Shown here: positions 55,565-64,000 of the stretch, one piece after another
How the letters are laid out: the number at the start of each line of letters is the position of its first letter
Position numbering within the stretch: the stretch's first letter is position 1
Source of the DNA: SCTD01 sp963784675
GTDB taxonomy: Bacteria > Actinomycetota > Actinomycetes > Mycobacteriales > SCTD01
Reading direction: 5' to 3'
DNA: 64,000 bases
NCBI GenBank assembly: GCA_963784675.1
Contig: CAWASE010000023.1
Location: 62,001 to 126,000 of the forward strand
Position numbers and translations under genes: made by a program
Notes under the pieces: model-generated
The model's database searches: none
What the model was told of the DNA's origin: nothing
What the model saw: the letters and a program-made list of their open reading frames with translations, nothing else

Positions 55565-57124
55565 TCACTCCGAGCCGTCCTGGAGCGGTGGCGCCTTCGG
55601 TGCGGGGACGTGCTGCACCTTGCGGATGTCGTCGGGCTTGGTGACGTCCTCCAGCTTGCGGACGTCCTCCATCTTGCGCAGCAGGGCCTCGCGGTCCAGC
55701 CCCATCCGCTCGGCGCGGCGCAGGTCCTTCTGCAGGCGTCGTTCGTCGGCGCCGGCGCGGCTCTTGTCCTCCAGGCGGGCGTCCTGGCCGCGCAGCCCGG
55801 AGGAGAACTGCTCGAGCTCGGTGGGCTGCCAGTCGAAGCTGACGTCGCCGATCGTGACGGTGGCGCCGGGCTGGGCGCCCGCGTCGGCCAGCGCCTTCTC
55901 CACACCGAGGCGGGCCAACCGGTCGGCGAGATAGCCGATGGCCTCCTCGTTGTGGAAGTCGGTCTGCAGGATCCAGCGCTCGGGCTTGTGACCGCGCACC
56001 AGGAACGCCGGCTGGCCCTCGTCGTCGTGGATGGGCCGGACGGTGAAGCCGAGGTCGTCGACCGCCTTGGGGCGCAGCACGATCCGCGACGCCTCCTCGA
56101 GCGGCTGCGCGTCGCGGTCGGCCTTGACCTGCTGCGCCATGGCGTAGGCGACGGCCTGCAACCCCTCGTGGCTGGCCGCCGACAGCGAGAACACCGTGTA
56201 GCCGCGCTCCTGCAGGTCGGGAGTGACCAGCTCGGCCAGCTCGCGCGCCTCCGGCACGTCGACCTTGTTGAGCACGACCAGGCGCGGGCGCTGGGTCAGC
56301 CGCGCGACGTCGTCCTTGTAGAGCTGCAGCTCGGCCTCGAGCACCTCGAGGTCGCTGAGCGGGTCGCGGTCGGGCTCCAGCGTCGCGCAGTCCAGCACGT
56401 GGACGAGCACCGCGCACCGCTCGACGTGGCGCAGGAACTCAAGGCCCAACCCCTTGCCCTGCGACGCGCCGGGGATCAGGCCCGGGACGTCGGCGACGGT
56501 GAAGGTGACGCCCCCGGCCTCGACCACGCCCAGGTTCGGCACCAGCGTCGTGAACGGGTAGTCGGCGATCTTGGGACGGGCTGCCGACAGGGCCGCGATG
56601 AGGCTGGACTTGCCCGCGCTCGGGAAGCCCACCAGCGCCACGTCCGCGACGCTCTTGAGCTCCAGGACGACGTCGCCGCTCTCGCCCGGCTCGCCGAACA
56701 GGGCGAAGCCGGGTGCGATCCGCTTGGGGCTGGCGAGCGAGGCGTTGCCGAGCCCACCCTTGCCACCGCGCGCGGCGACGAAGCGCGTGCCCTCGCCGAT
56801 CAGGTCGGCGAGCTGGTTGCCCTCGGTGTCGTAGACGACCGTGCCGTTGGGCACCGGCACCTCGATGCTCGTGCCCTTGGCCCCGGTGCGCATCGAGCCC
56901 TGGCCCTGCTTGCCCGAGGTCGCCTTCTGGTGCGGGTGGTAGTGGTAGTCGAGCAGCGTCGTGGTGTGCGAGCGGACCACCAGCGTGACGTCGCCGCCGT
57001 CGCCGCCGTCGGCGCCGTCGGGGCCGGCCAGCGGCTTGAACTTCTCACGGCGGACGCTGGAGCAGCCGTTTCCGCCGTCGCCGGCAGCGACGTGCAGCAC
57101 GGCGCGGTCGACGAAGGTGGCCAT
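55565..57124 (-). CDS. obgE: Obg-family GTPase ObgE/CgtA
   Basis: A 519-residue essential GTPase in ribosome maturation and stress signalling. Three domains: the glycine-rich OBG fold (GDGGNGCSSVRREKFKPLAG), the G domain with G1 GFPSAGKSS, G3 DVPGLIPGA and NKVD, and the C-terminal OCT domain (RPIHDDEGQPAFLVRGHKPE), followed by a charged extension (RRAERMGLDREALLRKMEDV). ATG 57124 has AGGA about nine bases upstream. A strong hairpin at 57151-57189 separates it from rpmA. Confidence 0.97.
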   Translation of the reverse strand: MATFVDRAVLHVAAGDGGNGCSSVRREKFKPLAGPDGADGGDGGDVTLVVRSHTTTLLDYHYHPHQKATSGKQGQGSMRTGAKGTSIEVPVPNGTVVYDTEGNQLADLIGEGTRFVAARGGKGGLGNASLASPKRIAPGFALFGEPGESGDVVLELKSVADVALVGFPSAGKSSLIAALSAARPKIADYPFTTLVPNLGVVEAGGVTFTVADVPGLIPGASQGKGLGLEFLRHVERCAVLVHVLDCATLEPDRDPLSDLEVLEAELQLYKDDVARLTQRPRLVVLNKVDVPEARELAELVTPDLQERGYTVFSLSAASHEGLQAVAYAMAQQVKADRDAQPLEEASRIVLRPKAVDDLGFTVRPIHDDEGQPAFLVRGHKPERWILQTDFHNEEAIGYLADRLARLGVEKALADAGAQPGATVTIGDVSFDWQPTELEQFSSGLRGQDARLEDKSRAGADERRLQKDLRRAERMGLDREALLRKMEDVRKLEDVTKPDDIRKVQHVPAPKAPPLQDGSE

Positions 57125-57150
57125 CGGAGCGATCCTGCTTCCTGGAAAAG

Positions 57151-57189
57151 CCTGGAGGGCGGGTCCGGCAAGCCGGCCCGCCCTCCAGG
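57151..57189 (-). terminator. Rho-independent-like terminator between rpmA and obgE
   Basis: A perfect 13-bp outer stem (57151-57163 and 57177-57189) encloses an inner 5-bp stem CCGGC/GCCGG and a two-base loop; CTTTTCC follows on the minus strand. It lies after the ribosomal-protein genes and ahead of the obgE start, so it either ends the rplU-rpmA transcript or attenuates obgE expression. Confidence 0.8.
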
Positions 57190-57223
57190 AACGCTTCTGG
57201 GTGTCTCGGTGGGGTGTGCCTGG

Positions 57224-57478
57224 TCAGCCGACCGGGGCGATGTTCACGGTCTTGCGGCCGCGCTTCTTGCCGAACAGCACGGCGCCGGGCTCGAGCGCGA
57301 ACAGGGTGTCGTCGCCGCCCCGACCCACGCCGTCACCGGGGTGGAAGTGGGTGCCGCGCTGGCGGACGATGATCTCGCCGGCCTTGACGACCTGACCGCC
57401 GAAGCGCTTGACGCCGAGGTACTGGGCGTTGGAGTCGCGACCGTTGCGCGAGGAGCTCGCGCCCTTCTTGTGGGCCAT
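57224..57478 (-). CDS. rpmA: 50S ribosomal protein L27
   Basis: An 84-residue L27 beginning MAHKKGASSSRNGRDSNAQY, diagnostic of the family; it lies near the peptidyl-transferase centre. Lies 11 bases downstream of rplU and is followed by a terminator. In actinobacteria of this type L27 needs no N-terminal processing, consistent with the sequence starting directly at the mature motif. Confidence 0.97.
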   Translation of the reverse strand: MAHKKGASSSRNGRDSNAQYLGVKRFGGQVVKAGEIIVRQRGTHFHPGDGVGRGGDDTLFALEPGAVLFGKKRGRKTVNIAPVG

Positions 57479-57489
57479 GGCGGGTCCTC

Positions 57490-57822
57490 CTACTTCGCGG
57501 AGCCGGCGGTGGCGCCGGTCTCGATGGCGGTGACACGGACCTGCGTGTGCTTCTGGCGGTGGCCGAGGCGACGCTTGTAGCCGGTCTTGTTCTTGTACTT
57601 CATGATGTTGATCTTCGGGCCCTTGGTGTGGGCGACGACCTCACCGGTCACCGTCACGGCCGCGAGCGCCGCGGCGTCGGAGGTGACCTCGGCGCCGTCG
57701 ACGACCAGCAGCGCGGGCAGCACGACGGCGTCGCCCGGACCGCCGGTGACCTTCTCGACCTGCACGACATCGCCGACGGCGACCTTGTACTGCTTGCCGC
57801 CGGTCTTGACGATGGCGTACAC
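57490..57822 (-). CDS. rplU: 50S ribosomal protein L21
   Basis: A 110-residue L21 (MYAIVKTGGKQYKVAVGDVV; KYKNKTGYKRRLGHRQKHTQ). It is the first gene of the rplU-rpmA pair. The 171 bases upstream, to the rne stop, hold an rne terminator hairpin at 57955-57982 and a second hairpin (CGCGTGC/GCACGCG, 57918-57933) that could be part of an L21 leader. Confidence 0.97.
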   Translation of the reverse strand: MYAIVKTGGKQYKVAVGDVVQVEKVTGGPGDAVVLPALLVVDGAEVTSDAAALAAVTVTGEVVAHTKGPKINIMKYKNKTGYKRRLGHRQKHTQVRVTAIETGATAGSAK

Positions 57823-57954
57823 GGTTGAGCTCCTGTCCAGGGGTGCTGCGTGGGAGATGTCCGAGCGGTGCCTGCCGCAGCCGGTGGGCGCGGGTCAGGG
57901 GTGGGCGCGGTTCAGGGCGCGTGCGAGCACGCGTGGCCACAGCCTACAGGAGCG

Positions 57955-57982
57955 CGTCCCGGCCGCTCGCGCGACCGGGACG
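57955..57982 (-). terminator. Hairpin after the rne stop codon
   Basis: An 8-bp stem CGTCCCGG/CCGGGACG (arms 57955-57962 and 57975-57982) with a 12-base loop, starting 12 bases downstream of the ribonuclease stop on the minus strand. No T-run. Position suggests termination. Confidence 0.5.
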
Positions 57983-57993
57983 ACCCTGCTGCG

Positions 57994-60900
57994 TCAGGCG
58001 GGCGGGCCGGCGGGACGGCTGGTCGCCCGGCGGCGGCGCTTGGGAGCGGCCTCCTGCGGCTCGTCGACCGGGGAGGACGCCGGCGCCGCGGCCGGGTCGT
58101 CGTCGTCGGAGCTGTTGACGGAGCTGTCGACCGAGCCGCCGACGGCGTCCGTGCGCGGCTCGGTGGCGGCGTCCTCGACGGAGGCAGCCTCGGTGGCGGC
58201 GACCTCGACGGAGGCAGCCTCGCCGGGGGCAGCGACGTCGGAGGAGACAGCGCCGGAGGCGAGTTCGTTCTCCGGAGCGGACACGCCGGCGTCGGGGTCG
58301 TCGCCCGGCGCGGGCGGGGCCGTCGCGGCGCTCACGGCCGCAGCCTGGCTCGGTAGCCCCGGGAGCGTGGCGGCAGCAGCGCTGTCGGCCAGCAGCTCGG
58401 CGAGCTCGTCGGAGGCGGCGACGGTCGCGGCGCCGCTCCCGCGCCCGCCCCTGCGTCGTCGCCGGGGGGCGGGCGACTGCTCGCCGTCGTCCTGGGTCGC
58501 GTCGCCGGGGCCTGCCTCGCTCACGCCGGCGGCACCGTCGGCGGCGGCCGCCTCCGCCTCGGCCTTGGCCGAGATGCCGGCGCCGGGCTTGGGGGCGTCT
58601 GCGGGCAGCGGCTTGGACACGCGGGGCTTCGCCGCGCGCTCGCGGCGCGGCTCGTCCTCGCCCCGTTCGCCGCCGCGTCCGCCTCGGGCCTCCCCGCCAC
58701 GTCCGTCCGCGCCGCGACCCTCGCCGCCGCGCCGCTCGTCCACCGGCTCGCTGTGCACGTGGACCCCGCGACCGTTGCACGCCTCGCACGGCTCGCTGAA
58801 GGCCTCGAGCAGGCCCTGACCCACGCGCTTGCGGGTCATCTGGACGAGCCCGAGCGAGGTCACCTCGGCGACCTGGTGCTTGGTGCGGTCGCGTCCGAGG
58901 CACTCCACGAGCCGACGGACCACGAGGTCGCGGTTGCTCTCCAGCACCATGTCGATGAAGTCGACGACGATGATCCCGCCGACGTCGCGCAGCCGCAGCT
59001 GGCGGGCGATCTCCTCCGCCGCCTCGAGGTTGTTGCGGGTGACCGTCTCCTCGAGGTTGCCGCCCTTGCCGACGTACTTGCCGGTGTTGACGTCGATGAC
59101 AACCATCGCCTCGGTGCGGTCGATCACCAGCGAGCCGCCCGAGGGCAGGTAGACCTTGCGGTCCAGCGCCTTGAGCAGCTGCTCGTCGATGCGGTGCTCG
59201 GCGAACACGTCCTTGTCGGAGGTGTGCCGCTTCAGCCGGGGCGCGAGGTCGGGGGCGACGAACTCGACGTACTCGCGGATGGTGTCCCACTCGCTGTCGC
59301 CCTGGACCAGCAACGTCGTGAAGTCCTCGTTGAACACGTCGCGCACGACGCGGACGACCAGGTCCGGCTCGGCCTGCAGGAGGGCCGGCGCGCCGCCCTT
59401 GGCGGCCTTGGTCTGGATGACCTCCCACTGCGCCTGCAGCCGGCGCACGTCACCGGCGATCTCTTCCTCGGACGCGCCCTCGGCGGCCGTGCGGATGATG
59501 ACTCCGGCGTCGTCCGGGACGACCTTCTTGAGAATCTTCTTCAGGCGGTCGCGCTCGGTGTCGGGCAGCTTGCGGCTGATGCCCGTCATCGAACCCTCGG
59601 GCACGTAGACGAGATAGCGACCGGGCAGGCTGACCTGACCGGTCAGGCGCGCGCCCTTGTGGCCGATCGGGTCCTTGCTGACCTGGACCAGCACCTCCTG
59701 GCCGCCCTTGAGCACCGACTCGATGCTGCGCGAGCGTCCGCCGACGGAGGCGTTGTAGTTGACCTCGCCGGCGTAGAGCACCGCGTTGCGGCTCTTGCCG
59801 ATGTCGACGAACGCCGCCTCCATGCTCGGCAGCACGTTCTGCACGCGACCGAGATAGACGTTGCCGGCGTAGGCCTGCGCGCTGGCCTTGGTGACGTAGT
59901 GCTCGACCAGGACGCCGTCCTCGAGCACGGCGATCTGCGTGCGGTCGCCCTTCTGCCGGACGACCATCGTGCGGTCGACGGCCTCGCGGCGGGCCAGGAA
60001 CTCGGCCTCGCTCAGCACCGGCTGGCGCTTGCGCCCGGAGTCGCGGCCCTCCTGGCGTCGCACGCGCTTGGCGGCCATCCGGGTGGAGCCGCTGATGCCG
60101 CGCACGCCGTCGTCGTCGGCACTGGTGGCACCGCTGCGCTGGCGCGGGGCGCGCTCGCGAGCGGCCGGAGCCTCGCGCTCCTCGGTGGCGGTCTCGCCGC
60201 CGCCCCCGGAGCCACCGCGACGGCGACGTCGGCGCCGGCGGGTGCCGCCCTCGTCGTCGCCGTCCTCGGCGTCGGCGCCCTCAGCATCGGTGGCGGAGGC
60301 GTCGGTGGCGGGGGCGTCGGCAGAGGGGGCGTCGCCGGGGGTCGCGGTGGCGTCCTCGTCGCCGTTGCCGTTCTCGTTCTCGTCCTCGGGGCGACGCGGT
60401 CCGCGGCCACGACGGCCACGGCGGCGCCGGCGCGGACGATCGTCGTCGTCCTCGTCGTCGGACGGGCCACGGTCCTGCGGGGCGACGTCGTCGTCGCTCA
60501 CCGCCGGCTCGAGCAGCTGCGGGACGAGGTCGGCCGGCGAGACGACACCGGACGTACCGGCCCGCCGTCGACGCTTCGGAGCGGCCGGCTCGTCGGGGTC
60601 CTCGGACTGCTCTGACGAGGGGGCGGCCGGGAGCTCGACCTGCTCCGGCGCCTGGAAGGTGACGGCTGCCGTGCGGCGGCTGCGGGTGCGCTTGGCCTTC
60701 TCCGGCACGGCGTCGTCGGCGGTCGCCGGGGTCGGCAGCTCAGCAGCCGGGTCGGCGGAGAGCCCTGCGGCCTCGAGCAGGGCGGCCTGGGCGGCGAGCT
60801 CCTCCTCGGTCAGCGGGACGTCCTCGCCGCTCGGGACGGCCGCACCGGTGACCGGCTCCGTCGTCGACTCGTCCGTCTCGTTCGCCGGCGCGGCGTCCGG

Positions 60901-61236
60901 GTCGGCCTCGGCCGCTGCCTTCGCGGTCCGCTTGCGGGGAGCCGCAGCCTTCTTGGCGGGGGCCTTGCGGACCCGCTTGGCGGGTGCCGGGGCCTCGCCG
61001 TCCTGCGCCTGCGAGCCGGTCGTGGACGCCACGTCCTGCACCTCGGCGGGCGCGTCCGGGGAAGCGGCCGGCCTCCCGGTCGCCGGCGCGGTGTCGTCCT
61101 GCGCGGGGCCGGCGGGCGCGGCGGCCTTGGTGGCGCGGCGACGTCGGGGAGCCTTGACCGGCTCGGCGGCACCGTCGGGCGCCGTGTCGTTCGAGGGGGT
61201 CGAGTCAGGGGTCGTGCTGGTGGGCTCGTCGAGCAC
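57994..61236 (-). CDS. rne: Ribonuclease E/G family endoribonuclease
   Basis: A 1,080-residue Rne/Rng protein that cuts single-stranded RNA in rRNA processing and mRNA decay. After about 380 residues of acidic, Ala/Pro-rich disordered sequence comes the catalytic core: S1 domain (GNVYLGRVQNVLPSMEAAFV), the DNase-I-like active site with VVIDVNTGKYVGKGG and GGIIVVDFIDM aspartates, and the zinc-link CEACNGRG. A disordered C-terminal tail follows, typical of actinobacterial RNase E scaffolds. GTG 61236 has GGAGACAC upstream. Confidence 0.93.
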   Translation of the reverse strand: MLDEPTSTTPDSTPSNDTAPDGAAEPVKAPRRRRATKAAAPAGPAQDDTAPATGRPAASPDAPAEVQDVASTTGSQAQDGEAPAPAKRVRKAPAKKAAAPRKRTAKAAAEADPDAAPANETDESTTEPVTGAAVPSGEDVPLTEEELAAQAALLEAAGLSADPAAELPTPATADDAVPEKAKRTRSRRTAAVTFQAPEQVELPAAPSSEQSEDPDEPAAPKRRRRAGTSGVVSPADLVPQLLEPAVSDDDVAPQDRGPSDDEDDDDRPRRRRRGRRGRGPRRPEDENENGNGDEDATATPGDAPSADAPATDASATDAEGADAEDGDDEGGTRRRRRRRRGGSGGGGETATEEREAPAARERAPRQRSGATSADDDGVRGISGSTRMAAKRVRRQEGRDSGRKRQPVLSEAEFLARREAVDRTMVVRQKGDRTQIAVLEDGVLVEHYVTKASAQAYAGNVYLGRVQNVLPSMEAAFVDIGKSRNAVLYAGEVNYNASVGGRSRSIESVLKGGQEVLVQVSKDPIGHKGARLTGQVSLPGRYLVYVPEGSMTGISRKLPDTERDRLKKILKKVVPDDAGVIIRTAAEGASEEEIAGDVRRLQAQWEVIQTKAAKGGAPALLQAEPDLVVRVVRDVFNEDFTTLLVQGDSEWDTIREYVEFVAPDLAPRLKRHTSDKDVFAEHRIDEQLLKALDRKVYLPSGGSLVIDRTEAMVVIDVNTGKYVGKGGNLEETVTRNNLEAAEEIARQLRLRDVGGIIVVDFIDMVLESNRDLVVRRLVECLGRDRTKHQVAEVTSLGLVQMTRKRVGQGLLEAFSEPCEACNGRGVHVHSEPVDERRGGEGRGADGRGGEARGGRGGERGEDEPRRERAAKPRVSKPLPADAPKPGAGISAKAEAEAAAADGAAGVSEAGPGDATQDDGEQSPAPRRRRRGGRGSGAATVAASDELAELLADSAAAATLPGLPSQAAAVSAATAPPAPGDDPDAGVSAPENELASGAVSSDVAAPGEAASVEVAATEAASVEDAATEPRTDAVGGSVDSSVNSSDDDDPAAAPASSPVDEPQEAAPKRRRRATSRPAGPPA

Positions 61237-61371
61237 CGTGTCTCCGGTCCGGTCGGCGCCTGACGCGGTGGCATCGACCAGGGTGGGCGGGAATCCGGTG
61301 CCGGCCGGGGGTGGCCGACGTCGGAGAAGTCTGTGGTGCGCTCCTGCCGCGGGCCCGTCCGGCGAGGCCGG

Positions 61372-62208
61372 TCAGATCGTGGTCGGTGCGCCGGCGGCGG
61401 TCTCGAGCTCGGCATCCACCTGCGTTTCCCCGGCAGCCGGGGTGTCCGGCCGATCGGGTGCGAGCGGGTCGCCGACCTCGCCGTCCTCGGTGAGCGGCCC
61501 CTGCGCGTACCGGGTTGCCTCTGCAGGCACCGGCGGTACGAGGTCGGCCACAGACCTGAGTCCGGACAGAACGTCGTCGGGTCGGACGGCAGGCGTCACG
61601 TGTCGTACGACCACGTGCAGTGTCGCACACGCCTGGTCACTGCCGGTGAAAGACGCGCGCGTAGAGGTCGGAGCGGCCGCGGACATCGAGACGACGGCCG
61701 CACGCGCGTCCATCGTGCGCAGCCCGGTCTTCATCAACCGCTCCACCTCGACGACGGGTGCGGCCAGGAAGGCCGTGACGGCCGCCTCCAGCTCGGCGAG
61801 CTCGACCCCGGGCAGCCGGATGCCCCACCGGCTGGCCTGCACGCGGTCCGGCAGCGACGTGCCGACGGGCGCCTCCACCACCTCGACGACGTCGATCCCT
61901 GCCGGCAGGCTCTCGTCCAGCGCCCGGCGCAGCAGCTCGAGGTCGACCCGCTGCGCGACCGAGATCTCGACGTACTCGGCCTCGCTCGCCACCCCGGTCG
62001 GCGCTGCCCCCACCCAGCTGATCTTCGGGTGCGGCGAGAAGCCGGCGCTGTAGGCCATCGGCACCTGGGCCCGGCGCAGCGCCCGTTCGAACGCCCGCGC
62101 GATGTCGCGGTGGCTGGTGAAGCGCAGCCGCCCCCGCTTGGTGTAGCGCAGCCGCAGCTTCTGGACGGGCGGGGGCGGCGGCGGACCGTCCGGCGTCTTG
62201 CGCGCCAC
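61372..62208 (-). CDS. TIGR03936/DUF2344 radical SAM-associated protein
   Basis: A 278-residue protein of the DUF2344 family, invariably encoded with the B12-binding radical SAM protein of family TIGR03960, and in some bacteria fused to it. It begins near KLRLRYTKRGRLRFTSHRDI and contains VPMAYSAGFSPHPKISWVGA. Function is undefined. GTG 62208 abuts the upstream stop with no gap, so the two are one unit. The C-terminal ~60 residues (APDRPDTPAAGETQVDAELE) are acidic and poorly conserved. Confidence 0.88.
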   Translation of the reverse strand: MARKTPDGPPPPPPVQKLRLRYTKRGRLRFTSHRDIARAFERALRRAQVPMAYSAGFSPHPKISWVGAAPTGVASEAEYVEISVAQRVDLELLRRALDESLPAGIDVVEVVEAPVGTSLPDRVQASRWGIRLPGVELAELEAAVTAFLAAPVVEVERLMKTGLRTMDARAAVVSMSAAAPTSTRASFTGSDQACATLHVVVRHVTPAVRPDDVLSGLRSVADLVPPVPAEATRYAQGPLTEDGEVGDPLAPDRPDTPAAGETQVDAELETAAGAPTTI

Positions 62209-64000
62209 CTAGGCCGGGCCGACGGCGGCCAGCGGGTTCGCGACGACGGTCAGCGGCAGCAGCGTGCGGCCGGTGGGACCGATCTGGATGTCGGTGCCCA
62301 TCTGCGGGCAGACGCCGCAGTCGAAGCACGGGATCCAGCGGCAGTCGTCCAGGTCCTGCTCGGCCAGCGCGTCCTGCCAGTCCGACCAGAGCCACTCCTT
62401 GTCCAGCCCGGAGTCCAGGTGGTCCCAGGGCAGGACCTCGTTCTCCTCGCGCTCGCGGGTGGTGTACCAACCGACGTCGATGCCGACCTGCTCGGCAGCG
62501 CCCATCCAGCGGTCGTAGGAGAAGTGCTCGCTCCAACCGTCGAACTTCCCACCGTCGCGCCACACCTGTTCCAGCACCGCGCCGATGCGGCGGTCCCCTC
62601 GGCTGAGCAGGCCTTCGACGATGCCGGGCTTGCCGTCGTGGTAGCGGTACCCGATGGCCTTGGCGGTGCTGCGGTCGTCGTTGATGGCGTTGCGGAGCAG
62701 CTTCAGGCGGCGGTCGGTGCTCTCGTGGTCGAGCTGGCCGGCCCACTGGAAGGGCGTGTGCGCCTTGGGCACGAAACCGCCGATGCTCACCGTGCACCGC
62801 ACGTCGCGCGTGCCCGTGACCGAACGGCCGGCGCGGATGACGTCGCGCGCCATCTCGGCGATCTCGAGCACGTCCTCGTCGGTCTCGGTCGGCAGGCCGA
62901 CCATGAAGTACAGCTTCACCTGACGCCAGCCGGCGGAGTAGGCGGCGGTCACCGTGTCGACGAGGTCCTGCTTGCTCACCATCTTGTTGATGACGTTGCG
63001 CAGCCGCTCGCTGCCGCCTTCGGGGGCGAAGGTGAGCCCGGAGCGTCGCCCGTTGCGCGACAGCTCCTGCGCGAGGTCGATGTTGAAGGCGTCGACGCGG
63101 GTGCTCGGCAGGCTGAGGGAGGTCTGGGTGCCCTCGTAGCGGTCGGCCAGGCCCTTGGCGACCTCGGCGATCTCGGAGTGGTCGGCGCTGGACAGGCTCA
63201 GCAGGCCGACCTCCTCGTAGCCGGTCGCGGCCAGCCCGGCCTGCACCATCTCGCCGATGCCGGTCAGGCTGCGCTCGCGCACCGGCCGGGTGATCATGCC
63301 CGCCTGGCAGAACCGGCAGCCGCGGGTGCAACCCCGGAAGATCTCCACGCTCATCCGCTCGTGCACCGTCTCGGCCAGCGGAACGAGCGGCTGCTTGGGA
63401 TAGGGCCACTCGTCCAGATCCATGACCGTGCGCTTGTGCACGCGGAACGGCACGTCCGGGCGGTTCGGGGCGACCCGCTCGATGCGTCCGTCAGGCAGGT
63501 ACGCGACGTCGTAGAAGCGCGGGACGTAGACGCCGCCCGAGCGGGCCAGCCGCAGCAGCGTCTCCTCTCGGTCGACGCCGTCGATCTTGGCCTGCCGCAG
63601 GACGGCGGTCATCTCCAGCACAGCCTGCTCGCCGTCGCCCAGCACGGCCGCGTCGATGAAGTCGGCGATCGGCTCGGGGTTGAAGGCGGCATGGCCACCG
63701 GCCAGGACGATCGGGTGGCGGGCGTCGCGGTCCTTCGCGTGCAGCGGGATGCCGGCGAGGTCGAGCGCCTCCAGCATGTTCGTGTAGCCGAGCTCGGTGG
63801 AGAAACTGATCCCGAGCACGTCGAAGTCCCTGACCGGACGGTGCCCGTCGACGGTGAACTGCGGGATGCCTCGTTCGCGCATCTTGCCGGCGAGGTCCGG
63901 CCAGACGGCGTAGGTGCGCTCGGCGAGGGTCGCCGGCTGCTCGTTGAGCACCTCGTACAAGATCATCACGCCCTGGTTGGGCAACCCGACCTCGTAGGCG
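62209..64000 (-). CDS. B12-binding domain radical SAM protein (TIGR03960), truncated by window edge
   Basis: About 597 residues are present; the N-terminus lies beyond 64000 (the sequence at the edge reads AYEVGLPNQGVMILYEVLNE). It contains a cobalamin-binding-like N-terminal region, the radical SAM cluster motif FRGCTRGCRFCQAG, and the C-terminal cysteines of CFDCGVCPQMGTD. It probably carries out a radical modification of RNA or protein; the product is not known to me. It is directly followed by its DUF2344 partner. Confidence 0.92.
   Translation of the reverse strand, partial: AYEVGLPNQGVMILYEVLNEQPATLAERTYAVWPDLAGKMRERGIPQFTVDGHRPVRDFDVLGISFSTELGYTNMLEALDLAGIPLHAKDRDARHPIVLAGGHAAFNPEPIADFIDAAVLGDGEQAVLEMTAVLRQAKIDGVDREETLLRLARSGGVYVPRFYDVAYLPDGRIERVAPNRPDVPFRVHKRTVMDLDEWPYPKQPLVPLAETVHERMSVEIFRGCTRGCRFCQAGMITRPVRERSLTGIGEMVQAGLAATGYEEVGLLSLSSADHSEIAEVAKGLADRYEGTQTSLSLPSTRVDAFNIDLAQELSRNGRRSGLTFAPEGGSERLRNVINKMVSKQDLVDTVTAAYSAGWRQVKLYFMVGLPTETDEDVLEIAEMARDVIRAGRSVTGTRDVRCTVSIGGFVPKAHTPFQWAGQLDHESTDRRLKLLRNAINDDRSTAKAIGYRYHDGKPGIVEGLLSRGDRRIGAVLEQVWRDGGKFDGWSEHFSYDRWMGAAEQVGIDVGWYTTREREENEVLPWDHLDSGLDKEWLWSDWQDALAEQDLDDCRWIPCFDCGVCPQMGTDIQIGPTGRTLLPLTVVANPLAAVGPA

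Overview
The window is a chromosomal segment of a high-GC (roughly 70% or more by eye) Actinomycetota bacterium. Evidence is the extreme G/C bias at third codon positions, frequent GTG starts, 1- and 4-base start/stop overlaps, and conserved actinobacterial gene orders: leuS-degV-plsY-comEA-comEC with holA and rpsT, and rne-rplU-rpmA-obgE-proB-proA with nadD, the LytR-type gene and rsfS. I cannot name the genus. No phage, transposon, CRISPR array or origin was seen.

Layout. 0-13 kb: the start of an alpha-E (DUF403) gene and its ATP-grasp partner, rpsT, holA, a sortase-anchored ice-binding-like surface protein lying in reverse orientation inside the competence/replication block, then comEC, comEA, plsY, a DegV protein and leuS. 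leuS has a leader that looks like a leaderless leucine attenuator. 13-18 kb: a PAP2 membrane phosphatase/transferase, a DUF480-methyltransferase fusion, a flavodoxin-fold reductase, a lipoprotein, and a thioesterase-nucleoside hydrolase pair. 18-27 kb: a minus-strand branched-chain-amino-acid-type ABC uptake operon built from unusual fusions (LivH-LivM-LivG; MFS-LivF), with a binding protein, a proline-rich partner and an upstream amidase. 27-41 kb: a very large secreted S8 protease with FG-GAP-like and triple C-terminal repeats, a beta-propeller lipoprotein, an SDR of the mycofactocin-associated type, a hemerythrin-like protein, a stand-alone UvrA-like ATPase, an RsbQ-RsbP-like energy-stress pair, and an SGNH hydrolase. 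41-46 kb: tRNA-Ala(GGC), a histidine phosphatase apparently starting at CTG, rsfS, an LCP/LytR_C protein, nadD, and an ECF sigma factor with a DUF4349 membrane protein. 46-55 kb: a MoxR/CoxE-type VWA pair, an oxidoreductase, a PLL-lectin/TIM-barrel secreted protein, proA, a transglutaminase-like protease and proB. 55-64 kb: obgE, rpmA, rplU, rne/rng, a DUF2344 protein and the start-truncated B12-radical SAM partner.

A striking feature of 20.7-38.9 kb is that most accessory genes are interrupted by single-base indels, often changes in the length of short G, C or T runs, while the protein sequence reads on in another frame. Genes outside that interval are intact. This is either a poorly polished assembly region or a patch of decaying genes; the sequence alone cannot decide. 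For such genes the product was reconstructed by following the protein across frames and this is stated in each entry.

The parts most worth follow-up are the leuS leader, the LPRTG ice-binding-like protein, the fused ABC/MFS operon, the RsbQ-RsbP module and the lectin-barrel protein.
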